DNA of 64,000 nucleotides, taken from assembly GCF_030704535.1 (NCBI RefSeq), contig NC_081811.1, positions 2,181,501-2,245,500 of the forward strand, written 5' to 3'. Shown in pieces: positions 29,801-40,904 of the stretch. A model generated the notes under the pieces. It had not been told where the DNA came from and did no database searches. It saw only the letters and a list, made by a program, of their open reading frames with translations. A program made the translations under genes and the position numbers. This DNA is from Vitis vinifera (Eukaryota; Streptophyta; Magnoliopsida; Vitales; Vitaceae). How positions within the stretch are numbered: position 1 is the stretch's first letter; every line of letters begins with the position of its first letter.

Positions 29801-32210
29801 AAAATTTTGTCTTATTCAGTAAACTTTTTCAAAGTAAAATTATTATGAGATTCAGATTCTTGTAAATGCTGTGCTGAGGCTCATGGATGCGAAGGATTTA
29901 ATCAAGGATATGGCCCTAAATAGATTTTAATGGCAGCTATTATAATGGTCTGTACTTTGAGTCTGTAGACATTCTTGCTTTTTCTGGTGGTTGGGTCTTA
30001 AAACTTTATTTATTTTGTTCCCAATTCTTATAGCTACATTAGGAGGTTGAATGCTATGTTTAGCTTCTATTTATACTAGCTTCCATATAAGCAATTGAAG
30101 GTTTAAAGAACTTGTATGAGGAGATCTATATGATTGATCAGGTAGTTTTGATTGAATACCCCTTTTTTTTTTGCAAATCTTATATACGTGTTTCTTTAAT
30201 ATATGATCAGGCTATCAAAGATGATGTTGGAACAATTCGTATTCAGCGGCCCCATAAAGGACCATTTTATGTCTCTCCCAAAAGTATTGATCATCTTGTT
30301 GCAAATCTTGGCAAATGGGCAAGGTTGTACATAAGATAACTTTTTTTTTGATAGACCGCATATGATACTTTTTCTTTTCTTTCTTTTCCTTTTCCTTACA
30401 TGCATTTGTCCTCAGGTGGTACAGGTATGCCTCTCTGGGGTTTACAGTATTTGGAGTTTATCTGATTGCTAAGAGTGCTATCCAATATGTCATGGAAAGA
30501 AAGCGTTGTTGGGAATTGCGTAAAAGGTACCATTCACTGGTTTTGATTACTTACATAGGAAACTGACACATATATTGTTAGCATTGCCCCCCGGTAAATG
30601 TTTCCATGTATGAATCGTCATTGATCTGGTGGTTCAATGTAGTGACTGGTAATAGGATGTCATAATAGTTGTGTTTTCTATCAGATGTTAGAAAAGGTTG
30701 TACCCCAAATTGGTTCCATTATGTCTTTGTTAGATCATATTTCCAATACATTTTTGTACCTTAGCAATGGTATGGTGCAGATGTAGTGTTCTTTACTCTC
30801 ATTTATTTCATTCTGGAGGTTTTTAGGCTAGGTCTGGCCAGTGAAAAGGGCATTCTGAAAATATTTTTTGAAAACATGTATCATTACTTGGATTCTTCCA
30901 GAATGAATATGTCTCTAACTCGTAATTGAATGAAGCCAATGTTTCAATTTTTTAGTTATTAAATTATCGTTTCCTGGTTCTGCATTTTGGCCTATAGATT
31001 GGTTTCTTACTTATCCCTCATGGTGAACTGAAAACTTTTGAGTGGTATAGCATACCATCATTATCAACAATGTGGTTTCCATTTTCTCCTGAAACAAACA
31101 AGCCTTAAAATACTCGTCTGTGCAGGGTTCTTGCTGCTGCTTCTAAAAAATCAGGGCAAGACAGTGAAGGTTACTGCCATATCTTTACCTTCTAATGTTC
31201 TTTATTTTTTTCCTTTGGGAAATAGTATTTAGAAGTTGCAAATGTTTTCCAGATCCTGATGAAAAGGATGAGAATGGATCAGATAATACGAAAAGGGACA
31301 GACTAATGCCTGATCTATGTGTGATCTGCCTAGAGCAGGAATACAATGCTGTTTTTGTCCCGTAAGCACTTCAACAACACTTCCATTTTATTTTGGTACT
31401 GTTTGATGCTGGACCTATTTTTCATTTCTTGCCTCTTCTTTTTTCATTGTGTGTCATATTCACTCCAGAGGCATGGCAGCTGTGAGAATAAGAGAATTGG
31501 CCTGGTTTATTGCACATGCACTTGAACCCTTCATTTAATGTTTGTAGGACATATTTAATGCCAAATTTCAGCCTGTTAAAATTAGTCCTAACTCCTAAAA
31601 CTTTCATAATCTGACAAATTAGGTGGTCATATCATCTGATCAGGTAATGTCTGGGTGATGAGATGGGCATATGCATGGGGAGGAAAGTTCTGTTGCCATG
31701 GGGGAACCCCACTACCCTGAGGCCAGGCTCTTCCTCTCATTTCTCATATGATTGTTTGTGCATGGTCAAACAGTGTTCTTGATATGCATGTAATTCTTAG
31801 TCAGGAAAAATTGCTGCCTTTATCTTTCAAATTTGTTCTCTTTTTATATTTGTTGTGGGCAAGAAACATTACTGTCCATTGATGATGATTCCTTACCCTT
31901 GGACTAGGTATCAACTTATAGTTCAGTTTCCACAGGGTGTGGACTTATAATTCAGTTTCCACAGGTTGTCTCCTTTGGTTTAAAATGCTATTTAAGACGA
32001 AGGGAAAAAACAATACTTTTCTTTTAACCATTTCTAGTTCTATTTATTGTTTGTTGACCTGTTCAGAATTTAAAATGAGCAAATGGTTTACTGTCCATGG
32101 TTCTCAGGTGTGGCCATATGTGCTGTTGTACAATGTGCTCTTCTCAGTTGACCAACTGTCCACTTTGCCGACGACGGATCGAGCAGGTAGTAAGGACTTT
32201 CCGTCACTAA
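23834..32210 (+). CDS. SP1: Chloroplast outer-envelope RING E3 ligase SP1, 11 exons, 343 aa
   Basis: Ubiquitin ligase of the plastid outer envelope that targets TOC import components for degradation (known for the family; homologue of animal MUL1/MAPL). Exons: 23834-23907, 23992-24044, 25013-25137, 25239-25334, 25501-25638, 25740-25805, 30211-30323, 30416-30526, 31126-31169, 31253-31361, 32108-32210. They close to 343 aa, matching as I recall the Arabidopsis length. An N-terminal hydrophobic segment (~1-20) and a second one (~226-246) bracket the intermembrane GIDE region. The C-terminal C3HC4 RING has Cys296, Cys299, Cys311, His313, Cys317, Cys320, Cys327 and Cys330, all present, and the protein ends VVRTFRH. 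Intron 6 is 4.4 kb because of a LINE and other repeats. A decayed partial copy lies downstream at 34.6-35.6 kb. Confidence 0.95.
24092..24111 (+). other. Early-intron motif CTGTTTGGCTACTGGGAAAA (SP1 intron 2)
   Basis: It lies about 50 nt inside intron 2, in sense orientation, and resembles the words found in early introns of EF-Tu, the ALKBH10B-like gene and PIG-T. The function is unknown. Confidence 0.45.
26030..26410 (+). repeat. Degenerate ~220-bp duplication in SP1 intron 6
   Basis: A block starting GGATTGGGGTAGCGATGTAAA near 26038 and containing AAGTGGTCATACGTGGGCG and AACTTGAGCTGCTTGAG recurs from about 26257. The second copy has GGATTGAGATGTAAA, AAGTGGTTATATGTGGTGGG and AACTTGAGTAGTTCAAG in the same order. 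Confidence 0.5.
27060..28197 (-). mobile_element. 5'-truncated L1-type LINE in SP1 intron 6
   Basis: An ~1.1-kb insertion (27077-28180) is flanked by a perfect 17-bp target-site duplication, TCCAAATTTGGACAATT, at 27060-27076 and 28181-28197. A poly-T run at the left edge is the poly-A tail of a minus-strand element, whose 3' end reads TACCTATCAAAAAA. A minus-strand reading frame at 27639-27109 encodes a reverse-transcriptase-associated zinc-finger region (RCFRCHEEEESVDRIL, then LLFSLFGVSWV), the usual C-terminal part of plant L1 ORF2. The 5' portion with the endonuclease and reverse transcriptase core is missing, as in most LINE insertions. The intact duplication suggests a fairly young insertion, and the host splice sites are unaffected. 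Confidence 0.88.
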
Positions 32211-33480
32211 AGCTGTGGCATGAGAGTGCAACCAGATGAGAACTTCAACCCATAAGTTTTACATATAAGAATCTGGAGATCAGAACTCATGATGATAATG
32301 GCATCAGATCACAACTCTCATATCTGATTTCCTCTTTTAAGAAACCTTCTTCCAAAAACTGTTGTCTGTGGATTAATCATTTTCAATTGTCTTTTGGTTT
32401 GGTTTTTTCCCTTTTAACCTTCATTTGAAGTTGTAAATCCCCGATCAGAAACTTGACAACCATGTACATTGATGTCATAAATAGCAGTTAAGATACCCTC
32501 AACATTGTCTCCTTTTCTAATTGATTTAACCATGGTTTTTGTTTTTTGTGACCCATGTTGGATACAAAAATATTTCATCTTGCCTGTCATGGCGGCCATG
32601 GTTTCTTACAACCTGTCTAACTACCATATACTCCTGAAAACATTTCACTGAAACATAGATGCAGATATTGGGAAAACCATCATCCCCCTATCACCATTAC
32701 ACAATGTGAATGGACATTGGAATAGAAGAATCCATTTTCAGGAACAGTTTTGATACTGAGTCCAGTGGCATCTGGGTTCTGGGTTATTCCTTCGCTTCTT
32801 TCTGGGTTCTCATGGAAAAGAGATGGAAGGCATTTCTCTTTCTATATCAGACACAACTTCATATGTGAAAAAGTCGCACTTTCTGTTTGGCAAGAACCCG
32901 AATTCGGCACAGTGCCATGCTCCCAAGTCAAAAAGCATGCTGCTAAATCAACACTACAAGAGATTCTTACAGCTACTCACACTCCTTATCATCTGCTGGA
33001 TTTTGAAACTCATTGGGAATCCACTGCCCACCTAGATGTTCATTCATCCTAAGTCATCTCTCGATCCTTCCATCCATTTGATACAAAGTTGTCAGTGTTG
33101 TGTAGATTATGTAGAACAGCTATAAAGTATTGAATGACTAATTTCCCCCCTTAATCTCTTCTGCTTCCTTAGGCCTATTTCTTCAATATTTTAGAGAAAA
33201 AGTAGGAAAAGTGAGAATATGATCCCAGACCTTTATTTGTGGAAAATGGTAGAGCTTTCATACTATTAGACATTAGGAATCTTAAAAATACCTTTACTTA
33301 GTTTCCAAGCTTTGCAGTTGGTTGACATGAGGAATAGTGAGGACAAGCATCATTCTTCTTGTATATATACATGGATAAATGAGAGGCCCTTGTATTGTAG
33401 ACTCATTCCACCCTCAGTTTCACCCTTTTGCATTCCTTCAAACTTTATAGCAGAGTTGCTCATTTGCTCTTCACGGATTG
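32211..33480. other. SP1 3' UTR and spacer before the first lysine-rich gene
   Basis: Non-coding sequence belonging to copy 1 of the segmental duplication. The last ~300 bp aligns with the upstream region of the paralogue at 36.4-36.7 kb, so it probably contains the promoter and 5' UTR. No other gene is seen. Confidence 0.5.
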
Positions 33481-34272
33481 ATGGAACAGCAGAGAGTCAG
33501 CAACATGCCCACTGGCCCTTGTGAGAGAATTTTCCAGGCACTCAATATTACCCCTGCTTTCAGATCAATGCATCGTCTCTCATACCGGCCTCAATCTCCC
33601 ATGCCTGAGAGGGCTCCAGCAAGAACACCTCCTGCAGCTGATCCTGCAGCTCCAAAAGTTCATCCAAAAACCAAACCGATTGCTCTGCAGCCACCCAATT
33701 CGGTAGTCCCCATCATCTTTGAGTCTACAGTTCATCCCACTCCAAATGAGAAAGAGAAGCTGGTGGTGAATGTCACAGCCAAGCCCAAGGGAGAGATGGC
33801 TGAACAGGAAAAGAAAGTTGCTGGGCAGGCAGTGAAAGCTACACAAAATAGTGAAGTGACACCATCCCAGGAGAAACCCAAGGCTGGAGCAGAGATGCCA
33901 ACACCAAGTAAGGTAATTGCCGAGCAGAGCAATAGACAAGGAGCCAAGGCTACACCAAAAGTTGAAACCAAAGGACCCCATATTTCAAATCAAGTGAAAC
34001 CTGTGCCCAAGGTGGAGACAGTTTCACGAGCAAAGCCGCTTCTAGAGCAGGGACAACAGAAAGTTGTCACAAGAGACAATTCAATGGAACAAGGTAACAA
34101 AACTGTACCAAACAGTGGTGATCGGTTTGCTGAATTTATTAAAAATACCAAGATCAAAATGAGAGCTACATCAGATGTTGGAAAGAACAGTTCAGGGCCA
34201 GATAGTGCTAAGATTAAGATAAAGACTTCATCAAATGTTGGTGGTGGAAAGAGCTTCTCCTTTAAAAAATGA
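33481..34272 (+). CDS. Lysine-rich disordered protein A (tandem paralogue), 263 aa
   Basis: Single exon starting MEQQRVSNMPTGPCERIFQA. I do not recognise a named family. The N-terminus has a short ordered-looking block (TGPC..IFQAL, then FRSMHRLSYRPQ). The middle is Pro/Lys/Glu/Ala-rich with repeated phrases such as EKPKAGAEMPTP and KVETKG, so it is probably disordered. The C-terminus carries two similar lysine-rich phrases, IKMRATSDVGK and IKIKTSSNVGGGK, and ends SFKK. The next gene (36699-37610) has the same three-part layout and the same C-terminal phrases. There is no signal peptide or membrane segment. The reading frame starts at an ATG four bases after an in-frame TTG context; the conserved N-terminal block supports this start. 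Function is unknown. Confidence 0.75.
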   Translation: MEQQRVSNMPTGPCERIFQALNITPAFRSMHRLSYRPQSPMPERAPARTPPAADPAAPKVHPKTKPIALQPPNSVVPIIFESTVHPTPNEKEKLVVNVTAKPKGEMAEQEKKVAGQAVKATQNSEVTPSQEKPKAGAEMPTPSKVIAEQSNRQGAKATPKVETKGPHISNQVKPVPKVETVSRAKPLLEQGQQKVVTRDNSMEQGNKTVPNSGDRFAEFIKNTKIKMRATSDVGKNSSGPDSAKIKIKTSSNVGGGKSFSFKK

Positions 34273-34574
34273 AAGAGCACGAGGCCACAGTGAAAGTATG
34301 AGGCCAGAATGAATGGCATTGTCTCAACAGTTGGTATACAAGATTTGGAAGAATAATGGTTGTGATCTTGGTAGTTTGCAAGAGTGGGTCATCATAGTGT
34401 GTATGATTGTATAATTTTAAGTGTCTTTGCCATATTCTTTGGAATTTGTCTTACCTATTTCATTATCATATGAAGTTGTGTATGCATTTATAAGTTTGAA
34501 TAAATTTGGTCTTCGGTTTGTTGTCATTTTAAGACCCCCTTCTGCATATCTTCTATATTTGTTTCTCTAACTTA
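34273..34574. other. 3' UTR of paralogue A and duplication junction
   Basis: Contains the 3' flank shared with paralogue B (GCCATATTCTTTGGAATT and a TTGTGTATGC word) and then the junction into copy 2. No gene is seen. Confidence 0.45.
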
Positions 34575-35600
34575 TGGTTCAATACTAAGATTAGAAACAG
34601 AGGTGGCATAATAAAAGTGTTTTCTATGAGATGTTTTATAAGGGCTGTACCCCAAAGTGGTCCTTTCTATCATCTGTACTGGACCATATTTCATATGCAT
34701 CTTTGGACAATAACAAAGAAAGATAGATTCTGAAAATGATTTTTTTGGAGTTTTGAAGGCTGTGCTTTGCTAGGGAAAAGTAGGGTTTAACATGATTTTT
34801 TCGAAGCATATGTCATTATTCGGTTTCTAGCAAAAGATGAATATGAAATATACTCTTAATCAAGGAAGAGGACCAGCTTTGTTTCTTATTTATAGAAACT
34901 ATTGTTCCCTGGAATCTGTATTTTGGGATAAGGCTGATTTCTACCTCATTTTATATGATGAAAATACCAACAGTGTGTTACAAACTCCTGTTGTCAAAAG
35001 CAGTGATGAACTCATTTTCCTTGCTTGCATATTCTATTGAAACAAACGGATTTTAAAGAACTCGTCAATGAAGGGTTCTTCGAGCTGCCAGACTAGTGCC
35101 TGCTGTGTCTGCAATCTGCCTAGAGCAGGAATACAAAGCCAGTTTCGTCTCATAACTACTTCCAAGAACAACCTCAGATTGTTTTGGTACTGTTAAATGG
35201 TGGACTTAATAGCCTTTCCTGTCTCTTCATTTTTCTTTCTGGTGGCTGTGAGAATCAGAGAATTGGCTCACTTCACTCTGTATGCACTTGTATCATTATC
35301 CGACCCCTCATTTGATGGTTGTAGAACATCTTGTATGCCATATGTCTGTGTGTTGAAATTAGTCCCAAATCATAACCTTTCATGATCTGAACAAATGGGA
35401 TGGTATCATCATCTAGTTTGGTTGATTTCGTTGTGATGAGATAGGGACAAATTGCTGGTTTAGTTTATTTCATGACTTTTCAGAATTTGAAGTGAGCAAA
35501 TGTCATACTTTTTATGGTTTTCAGGGATGGTCATATGTGGAATCCAAAAGTTCTACATGTATGCAAGTTTCCCATCTGATTTCCTCTGTTCAAGAATCTT
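34575..35600 (+). pseudogene. Decayed 3' half of SP1 (exons 9-11 remnants)
   Basis: This stretch aligns with SP1 from intron 8 to the last exon. Around 35070 the exon-9 start is recognisable (AGGGTTCTTCGAGCTGCC). It passes without intron 9 straight into exon-10 sequence (CTAGTGCCTGCTGTG, then TGCCTAGAGCAGGAATACAA) and ends in a damaged donor region near 35150. The RING-exon remnant is only a short match near 35521 (TTTTCAGGGATGGTCATATG). Exon 9 and exon 10 are joined by a deletion, stops interrupt the frame and the RING cysteines are lost, so it cannot encode a ligase. It is the SP1-derived part of copy 2 of the tandem duplication. Confidence 0.8.
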
Positions 35601-36698
35601 CATAATGCAATTACCCTGTGGATTAATCCTAAACAAATTTCTTTTTCTTGGTTTTCTCCTTTTTGTTTCCATTGAGTTGTAAATATTTGTGTCTACCAGA
35701 AGCTTATATGCAGATTCTGTGAGAAAACCATCATTTCTGCTATGAAAAAGTCACTGGGGATAGTTTAGGCCAATGGTTTGTTCTTTACAAGCTCCAAACC
35801 CAGTTACCCAAGTGCAGGTTAAGCATGGAACCGTTCTTGGCCTCTAGTTTCAAAGGCAAGAGTACAAGAAAATCTGAGGGTGCTTCAGTTTTGGATTCAA
35901 ATATGCTGTAACTGTTGGAAGATTCAAATTTTTCTGCACAATACCACCAGGTATTTAAAAGTTTGAAGTATCAGAACTGTGGAAGAACCAAGGTTTATTC
36001 TTTTCTTATATCAGAAGGTTTATTCTTTCCATACATAAGATTTCTAACATTCACACAAGAACTCAACCACATTAAGATATTCATCTTTACAGTCTAGTAG
36101 GGTCATGTATGAACAAGTTCCAGTGTTGGCAGGACCCCAAGTTTTCCTCAGATTCGGTTTTCTGTCACAAGAGATATGCAAGTCCAACAAGCTTCCTCCC
36201 AGAATCCTTGAATTTTAGCCACTAAATCAAACAGTACAATTCCTCTTTTGTTGAGTTTTGACGTGGAATCTGGTACCCCTATCTTGATGTTGATCAAGGC
36301 ATCTCCTGTAGTTTTGTCGGTTTCTTTCTGAAACAAAGCAATCAGTCTGTAAATTAGCTAGAGCATGAAATGATTTGTCGTGAAATCTTTTTATTCAAAG
36401 CCCAAGGAAAAAGAGAGGCAAGAAAAGTGAGAATTTGATCCCAAACCATTACATTATTATTACTTGGAAAGAACAGAGAGCTTTCGTATTAGTAAAGATC
36501 AAGAATCTTAGAAGTTCCTTCCTTCATTTCCAACCTCCGCTGCTGGTTTTCCCCACGAGGAACACAAGAACAAAGCATCATTCTTCCCTATATGATAAAC
36601 ACCTTCTACCCTCTTGACTCACTTGAACCACACAGGCCTGCATAGTCTCATTTCAACCTGAGCCAAAACTTATAGCAAACTTCTTCATTCCCTCTTCC
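35601..36698. other. Spacer and upstream region of paralogue B
   Basis: Non-coding; it aligns in patches with 32300-33480 (for example AAAAGTGAGAATTTGATCCCA near 36425 and a GCATCATTCTTC word near 36575). The ~300 bp before 36699 probably hold the promoter and 5' UTR of paralogue B. Confidence 0.5.
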
Positions 36699-37610
36699 AT
36701 GGCACATAATCCAAGCAGCAGTGATCTTACTGGCCCATGCAAAAAATTTTTTGAGGCCATCACTGGCACTACTGCATTGAGAGCAATGCGCCGTGTTTCA
36801 CTCAGGTCTCAACCTCCCAGGTCTAACATCCCTGCAACAAGCAAACTTCCCAAGTATGATCCTTCTGCAAAAGCCCTTATTTCTCTCCAGCTTCAACCTC
36901 CCAAGCCTGACATCTCTACAGAAAGTCCACTTTCTATATCCATATCTGGTCCATCTGCAAAATCCCATCCTGGTCCTGAAAATGGGGAAGCAGCTGAAGT
37001 ACTCCCCATCATGTTTGTGCCTGCAGATGAGAAAAAGAAGCCTAAGGTAGAGATGGCTGGACAGGAAAAGAATTTCCCACTCGCCATAATTGCTTCAGAG
37101 ATGGCTGGCCAGGCAGCCAAAGCTAAACCAAATACTGAATCAGCACTGGAGAAACTCAAGTCCAAGGCAGATATGGCTCGACTTGAAAAGCTAACTCCAT
37201 GGCCAGGTAATCCTCAAGTAGCCAATGTTGCTCAGAAAACTGAACTTGGAGTACATGTCTCAGTGCAGGAGAAACTCAAGCCTGGAGTAGAGATGCCAAC
37301 ATCAAACAAGACTACAACAAAAGTTGAAGCTGCAGCACCCCAAGTTTCATTGCAAGATAAACCAAAGCCCCAGGTGGAGTTACAACCAAAGCCGGTTGTT
37401 GAGCAGGGACAGAAGGAAGAAGGTAATAGGACTGGACACCATAACATTGATCAGAGGAGTTCTGATTATATCAAACGTACAACGATTAAAATCAGAACTA
37501 CATCAGATGTTGGAAAGAGCAATCTGGAAGCAGATAGTTCTAATACTAAGATGAAGGCAAAGACTACATCAAATGTTGGGGGTGGGAAGAGTGCCTCCTT
37601 TAAAAAATGA
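36699..37610 (+). CDS. Lysine-rich disordered protein B (tandem paralogue), 303 aa
   Basis: Single exon starting MAHNPSSSDLTGPCKKFFEA. It shares with its upstream neighbour the N-terminal block (TGPC..FEA, then LRAMRRVSLRSQPP) and the C-terminus with two related phrases, IKIRTTSDVGK and MKAKTTSNVGGGK, ending SFKK. The middle is Pro/Lys-rich and holds degenerate repeats of a KLK..VEM type (KPKVEMAGQEK, KLKSKADMARLEK, KLKPGVEMPTSNK, KPKPQVELQ). It is 40 residues longer than paralogue A because of extra repeats. No transmembrane segment, signal peptide or enzyme motif is visible. The family is not recognised and the function is unknown; the conserved ends with a loose middle suggest short binding motifs on a disordered protein. 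Confidence 0.75.
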   Translation: MAHNPSSSDLTGPCKKFFEAITGTTALRAMRRVSLRSQPPRSNIPATSKLPKYDPSAKALISLQLQPPKPDISTESPLSISISGPSAKSHPGPENGEAAEVLPIMFVPADEKKKPKVEMAGQEKNFPLAIIASEMAGQAAKAKPNTESALEKLKSKADMARLEKLTPWPGNPQVANVAQKTELGVHVSVQEKLKPGVEMPTSNKTTTKVEAAAPQVSLQDKPKPQVELQPKPVVEQGQKEEGNRTGHHNIDQRSSDYIKRTTIKIRTTSDVGKSNLEADSSNTKMKAKTTSNVGGGKSASFKK

Positions 37611-40600
37611 AGTGCATGAGCTACAATGGAAGTATAAGACTAGAATAAAGTAGAGTTTTCTCAAGAGTTGGGACAAGGGTTTGGGTGAATAATGGCTTGA
37701 TCTTGGTAGTTTCCAAGAGTGTTGGGTCCTCACGGTTGTGTGTGCATTTATAACCTTTACTTGTATTTGCCATATTCTTTAGAATTGGCCTTCAATACTA
37801 CATTATCATTGGACTTGTGTATGCTCCTAAACTGGTGAACTATTTGATGATTGACCTATCAATCTGAATCCAGAGTATCCATATAAATCATCCACAGATC
37901 GATCTGAATAATCCAAATTTCACTTGCCATCTACCTTTCTTTGTTAGTTGGGGGTGGAGTTGCTGGTCTCTGATTGGAAATTTTGCATGGAATTAGTAGT
38001 TGCAAAATAGCAGTCAAGAGAGTTTCTAATCTATTTGCCATTGTACTGAAGTTTCTCAGGAAAATGACAGCAGGAATGGATGGTGAACCCTCTTCTCTAG
38101 TCAAAATGCAGATACTCCTTATGATTGAGGTGGCTGCTGTCTGCTGATAGTTCAAAGATGGGACTGAGAATTTTGTATGGTGACATTTTTTTATAATGAA
38201 AAAACTAACCTTCACACACGTGAAAAAAGAAAATTGTTGAGGGGCCATGCCATGAAGGTGACTCTTTGGTGGGGTAGTGCCTTATTTCTTTTTGTCTGTT
38301 AAACGCCATATGAGGCTCAACTTCTAGCCCCATTGGAAGGTTGGGGGGGTCAGCATGGGAACCCTAAGTTCACATTTCTGCCCTTCCCACTACCCCACCC
38401 TCAGGGCATCATGCATTATTTTCTGACTTCTGTTCTGATATAAAATATTATTAGTCATGAGTCATGGCCCTTGCCCCAGTTTGTGGATGCCCACTGAGGC
38501 CCAACGCTTATACATTCAACACCATTTCCTTGCAAACATAACTGGAAGTCGAGCCCCATTAGCCTATGTCCTTGTGCTTATCTTTTGTGCTACCCCATTT
38601 CATCTTTGATGATTCTAAGACCTTGTGAAATACTTCTGGGATCGGATTATTCGTCGCATACCCTACGTTTCAGAAAATTAGGCCATGAGCCAAGTCAATA
38701 TGCCATAATTAATTCCTTATGGGGCAAGAACAGCTGGTCCTTGTTCTGGCACTCAGTCACCAACAAAGTCCAAACCAGTCATTTTCTTGGCTCTTTCCCC
38801 CTCCATCATCTCCCCAACTGTGGTCCATTGCCAAGTACTAATTTCCCCATCACTGTTATATCAAAAACCCGACTCTAAACGATAGAAAACAATCTTCAAA
38901 CTACATTAGTACTCCCTTTGATTGCTGATATGAAAAGAAAAAAAAAAAAAGAATCCAAATTTTCCTTATTATTTTCCCACCAATTCTCAACAAAACAAAG
39001 TACCATATTCTTACAAGTTAGCCTTTAGAATTGTTGAAGGGCTAAGCAGACTTATGAATGCATCTTCTGATATCAAATCTTCAAACAGTTCCATTATAAT
39101 AGTGTCTTGTTGGTATGCAGTCTCCACATTCTCTTCCACTTGGTACATATATTTAAATGCACTACATTATTATTGAAATGATACAAATAATTAATAAATG
39201 CCAAGTGCCTAAAATTTTAACTAAGATGATTCAAGTCTTTGGAGAAGAGCAAGGGAGGTTGGGGAGCTTAGAATCTAATGTGGGTGTACTCATACATTAT
39301 ATATGACACATAACCTGAAAAATTTAGGGTCACCCTTTAAATAGTAGTTTAACCTCAAACCATGTTCCCTTGTAGGCATGCTTCATCTATGTATGTATTA
39401 TTCTAATGAGTTGAATCTTCACAAATTTTAGTTTTTTTAAGCAAAGGTCAAGCCATGTTTCCACCAATCATGAAGCTGCATGGTCATCGGCGTGCCGGTT
39501 TCGCCATCACAATTTTTTATTTATTTTATAATTTTAAAAAAAGGCTTATAAAATTCAATGTCAAATTAGAAAAGAATGCTGCAGATAATTCAGTTTGGAG
39601 ATGGACTAATGTAGTTGCCAGAGGTTTAAGTGGTGGAAGGGTTGTATTCAAATGGCCCATGATGTTGTTAAAGAAGACTCTTCCTATTAATTTTTCCATG
39701 GGGGTGAGCTTTATTCAGCTTATTTTCCTTAAAGTCAACCAACTTTTATATCTATTTTCATTGTGTCTTAATTTTTTTTTGACTCAATCTAGATGTTTGA
39801 ATTGGTAATGTTTATGGTGTACAAGTTTTAATGATTTGAACCTTTTTGAGACTTGAGTATATGTATATATAAAGTTGAGTAATATAATTTTCGATTTACA
39901 TCTCTGATAGACGTCTAATATGAAAAGGTATGAAGAGGCATGAAGGGTGTTATTGATTTTTATTAAAATGGACACCTTAACATAAAAAGGTATGGAGAGA
40001 GATTTTGGGGGAGAAAACATTTTTCCAATATAGAGTTGAAAGAGATGGGTCTGTTTCACAAACAAATTCCAAAGCACTGGTTTCCCATTTGAGGGAGGAG
40101 ATTCCATAACAAATGGGGAAGAGACTAAACCCCATGCTTGACCATATCTCTCAACCAAAAAAGTGTTCAAAAAGTGAAGTCATTTTGAAGCCAAACCTCA
40201 TGACTCTCCTCTCCATCCACACAAACCTAACTTCCTCTATCTCTTTGGTGGTGATATGAATGAATCCAAAAAAAAGACTTCAATAAATGAAATAACCTCC
40301 CAACCCCACAACCCCAAATGGAGTCTACATCACACCCCATCTTTACATTTATTGAAAAAAAAGAAAGAAAAGAAAAAAAGGAAAAACCCCATTCCAACTA
40401 AAACCCCTTGACATCAATGAAGTCACCCAAAAGCCCTTCTAGTAGCTCCATCCCAAAAAGTGGGTCATTAGCCTTAAATTTTACTTAGGGTTTATGAGTA
40501 GAAATAATTAATATAAATTATATTTTATGGTATCGATTCAGTATTTTACTAAACTTTAGTATATATTATTAAATATAAAAAAAAATAAAGGAATAAAATA

Positions 40601-40852
40601 CAAATACAATTTTCAAGCTACAAACAAATGAGATATTACTTTTGTTATGGTTTTGGAAATATTAAACAATAAACCCCCCCATACTTCACTATCAACAATT
40701 TCACTAAAGTTTGCATCATCAACACATTAAAGAAAGAAAAAGGGCATGTGGGTAGTGAATTTGGATGGTTGAAGGTTCTTTTGATGAGGTGTGTGGAGGA
40801 GTCTCCACCGTCCAAGTATAGAGAGAAAAGGTGGGCACAAGCACATTAAAAG

Positions 40853-40855
<3 letters not shown>

Positions 40856-40902
<47 letters not shown>
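40856..40902. repeat. (GA)n microsatellite
   Basis: About 23 perfect GA units. GAGA tracts of this kind are often found near plant promoters, but no gene start is evident beside it. Confidence 0.95.

Positions 40903-40904
<2 letters not shown>

Larger units (their letters stand above)
30631..34540 (+). repeat. Tandem segmental duplication, copy 1
   Basis: This runs from SP1 intron 8 through the SP1 3' end and the first lysine-rich protein gene. It aligns in order with 34575-37830: shared blocks include TGTACCCCAAA near 30700 and 34650, TGCCTAGAGCAGGAATACAA near 31328 and 35116, GTGAGAAT(A/C)AGAGAATTGG near 31481 and 35252, AAAAGTGAGAATATGATCCCA near 33207, and GCCATATTCTTTGGAATT near 34430. 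Ends are approximate. Confidence 0.8.
34575..37830 (+). repeat. Tandem segmental duplication, copy 2
   Basis: Direct-orientation copy of 30631-34540. It contains the SP1 remnant, a spacer, paralogue B and a shared 3' flank (GCCATATTCTTTAGAATT near 37770). It is well diverged, with many small indels, so the event is old compared with the LINE insertion. Confidence 0.8.

Noticed and set aside
33580-33981. Minus-strand ORF of 133 codons
   Set aside because: Shadow of lysine-rich gene A; Cys/Leu/Phe-rich composition expected from the reverse strand of a Pro/Lys/Glu-rich gene.
34575-35600. A second working SP1 gene
   Set aside because: Only the 3' half is present, exons are fused by deletion and the RING cysteines are lost.
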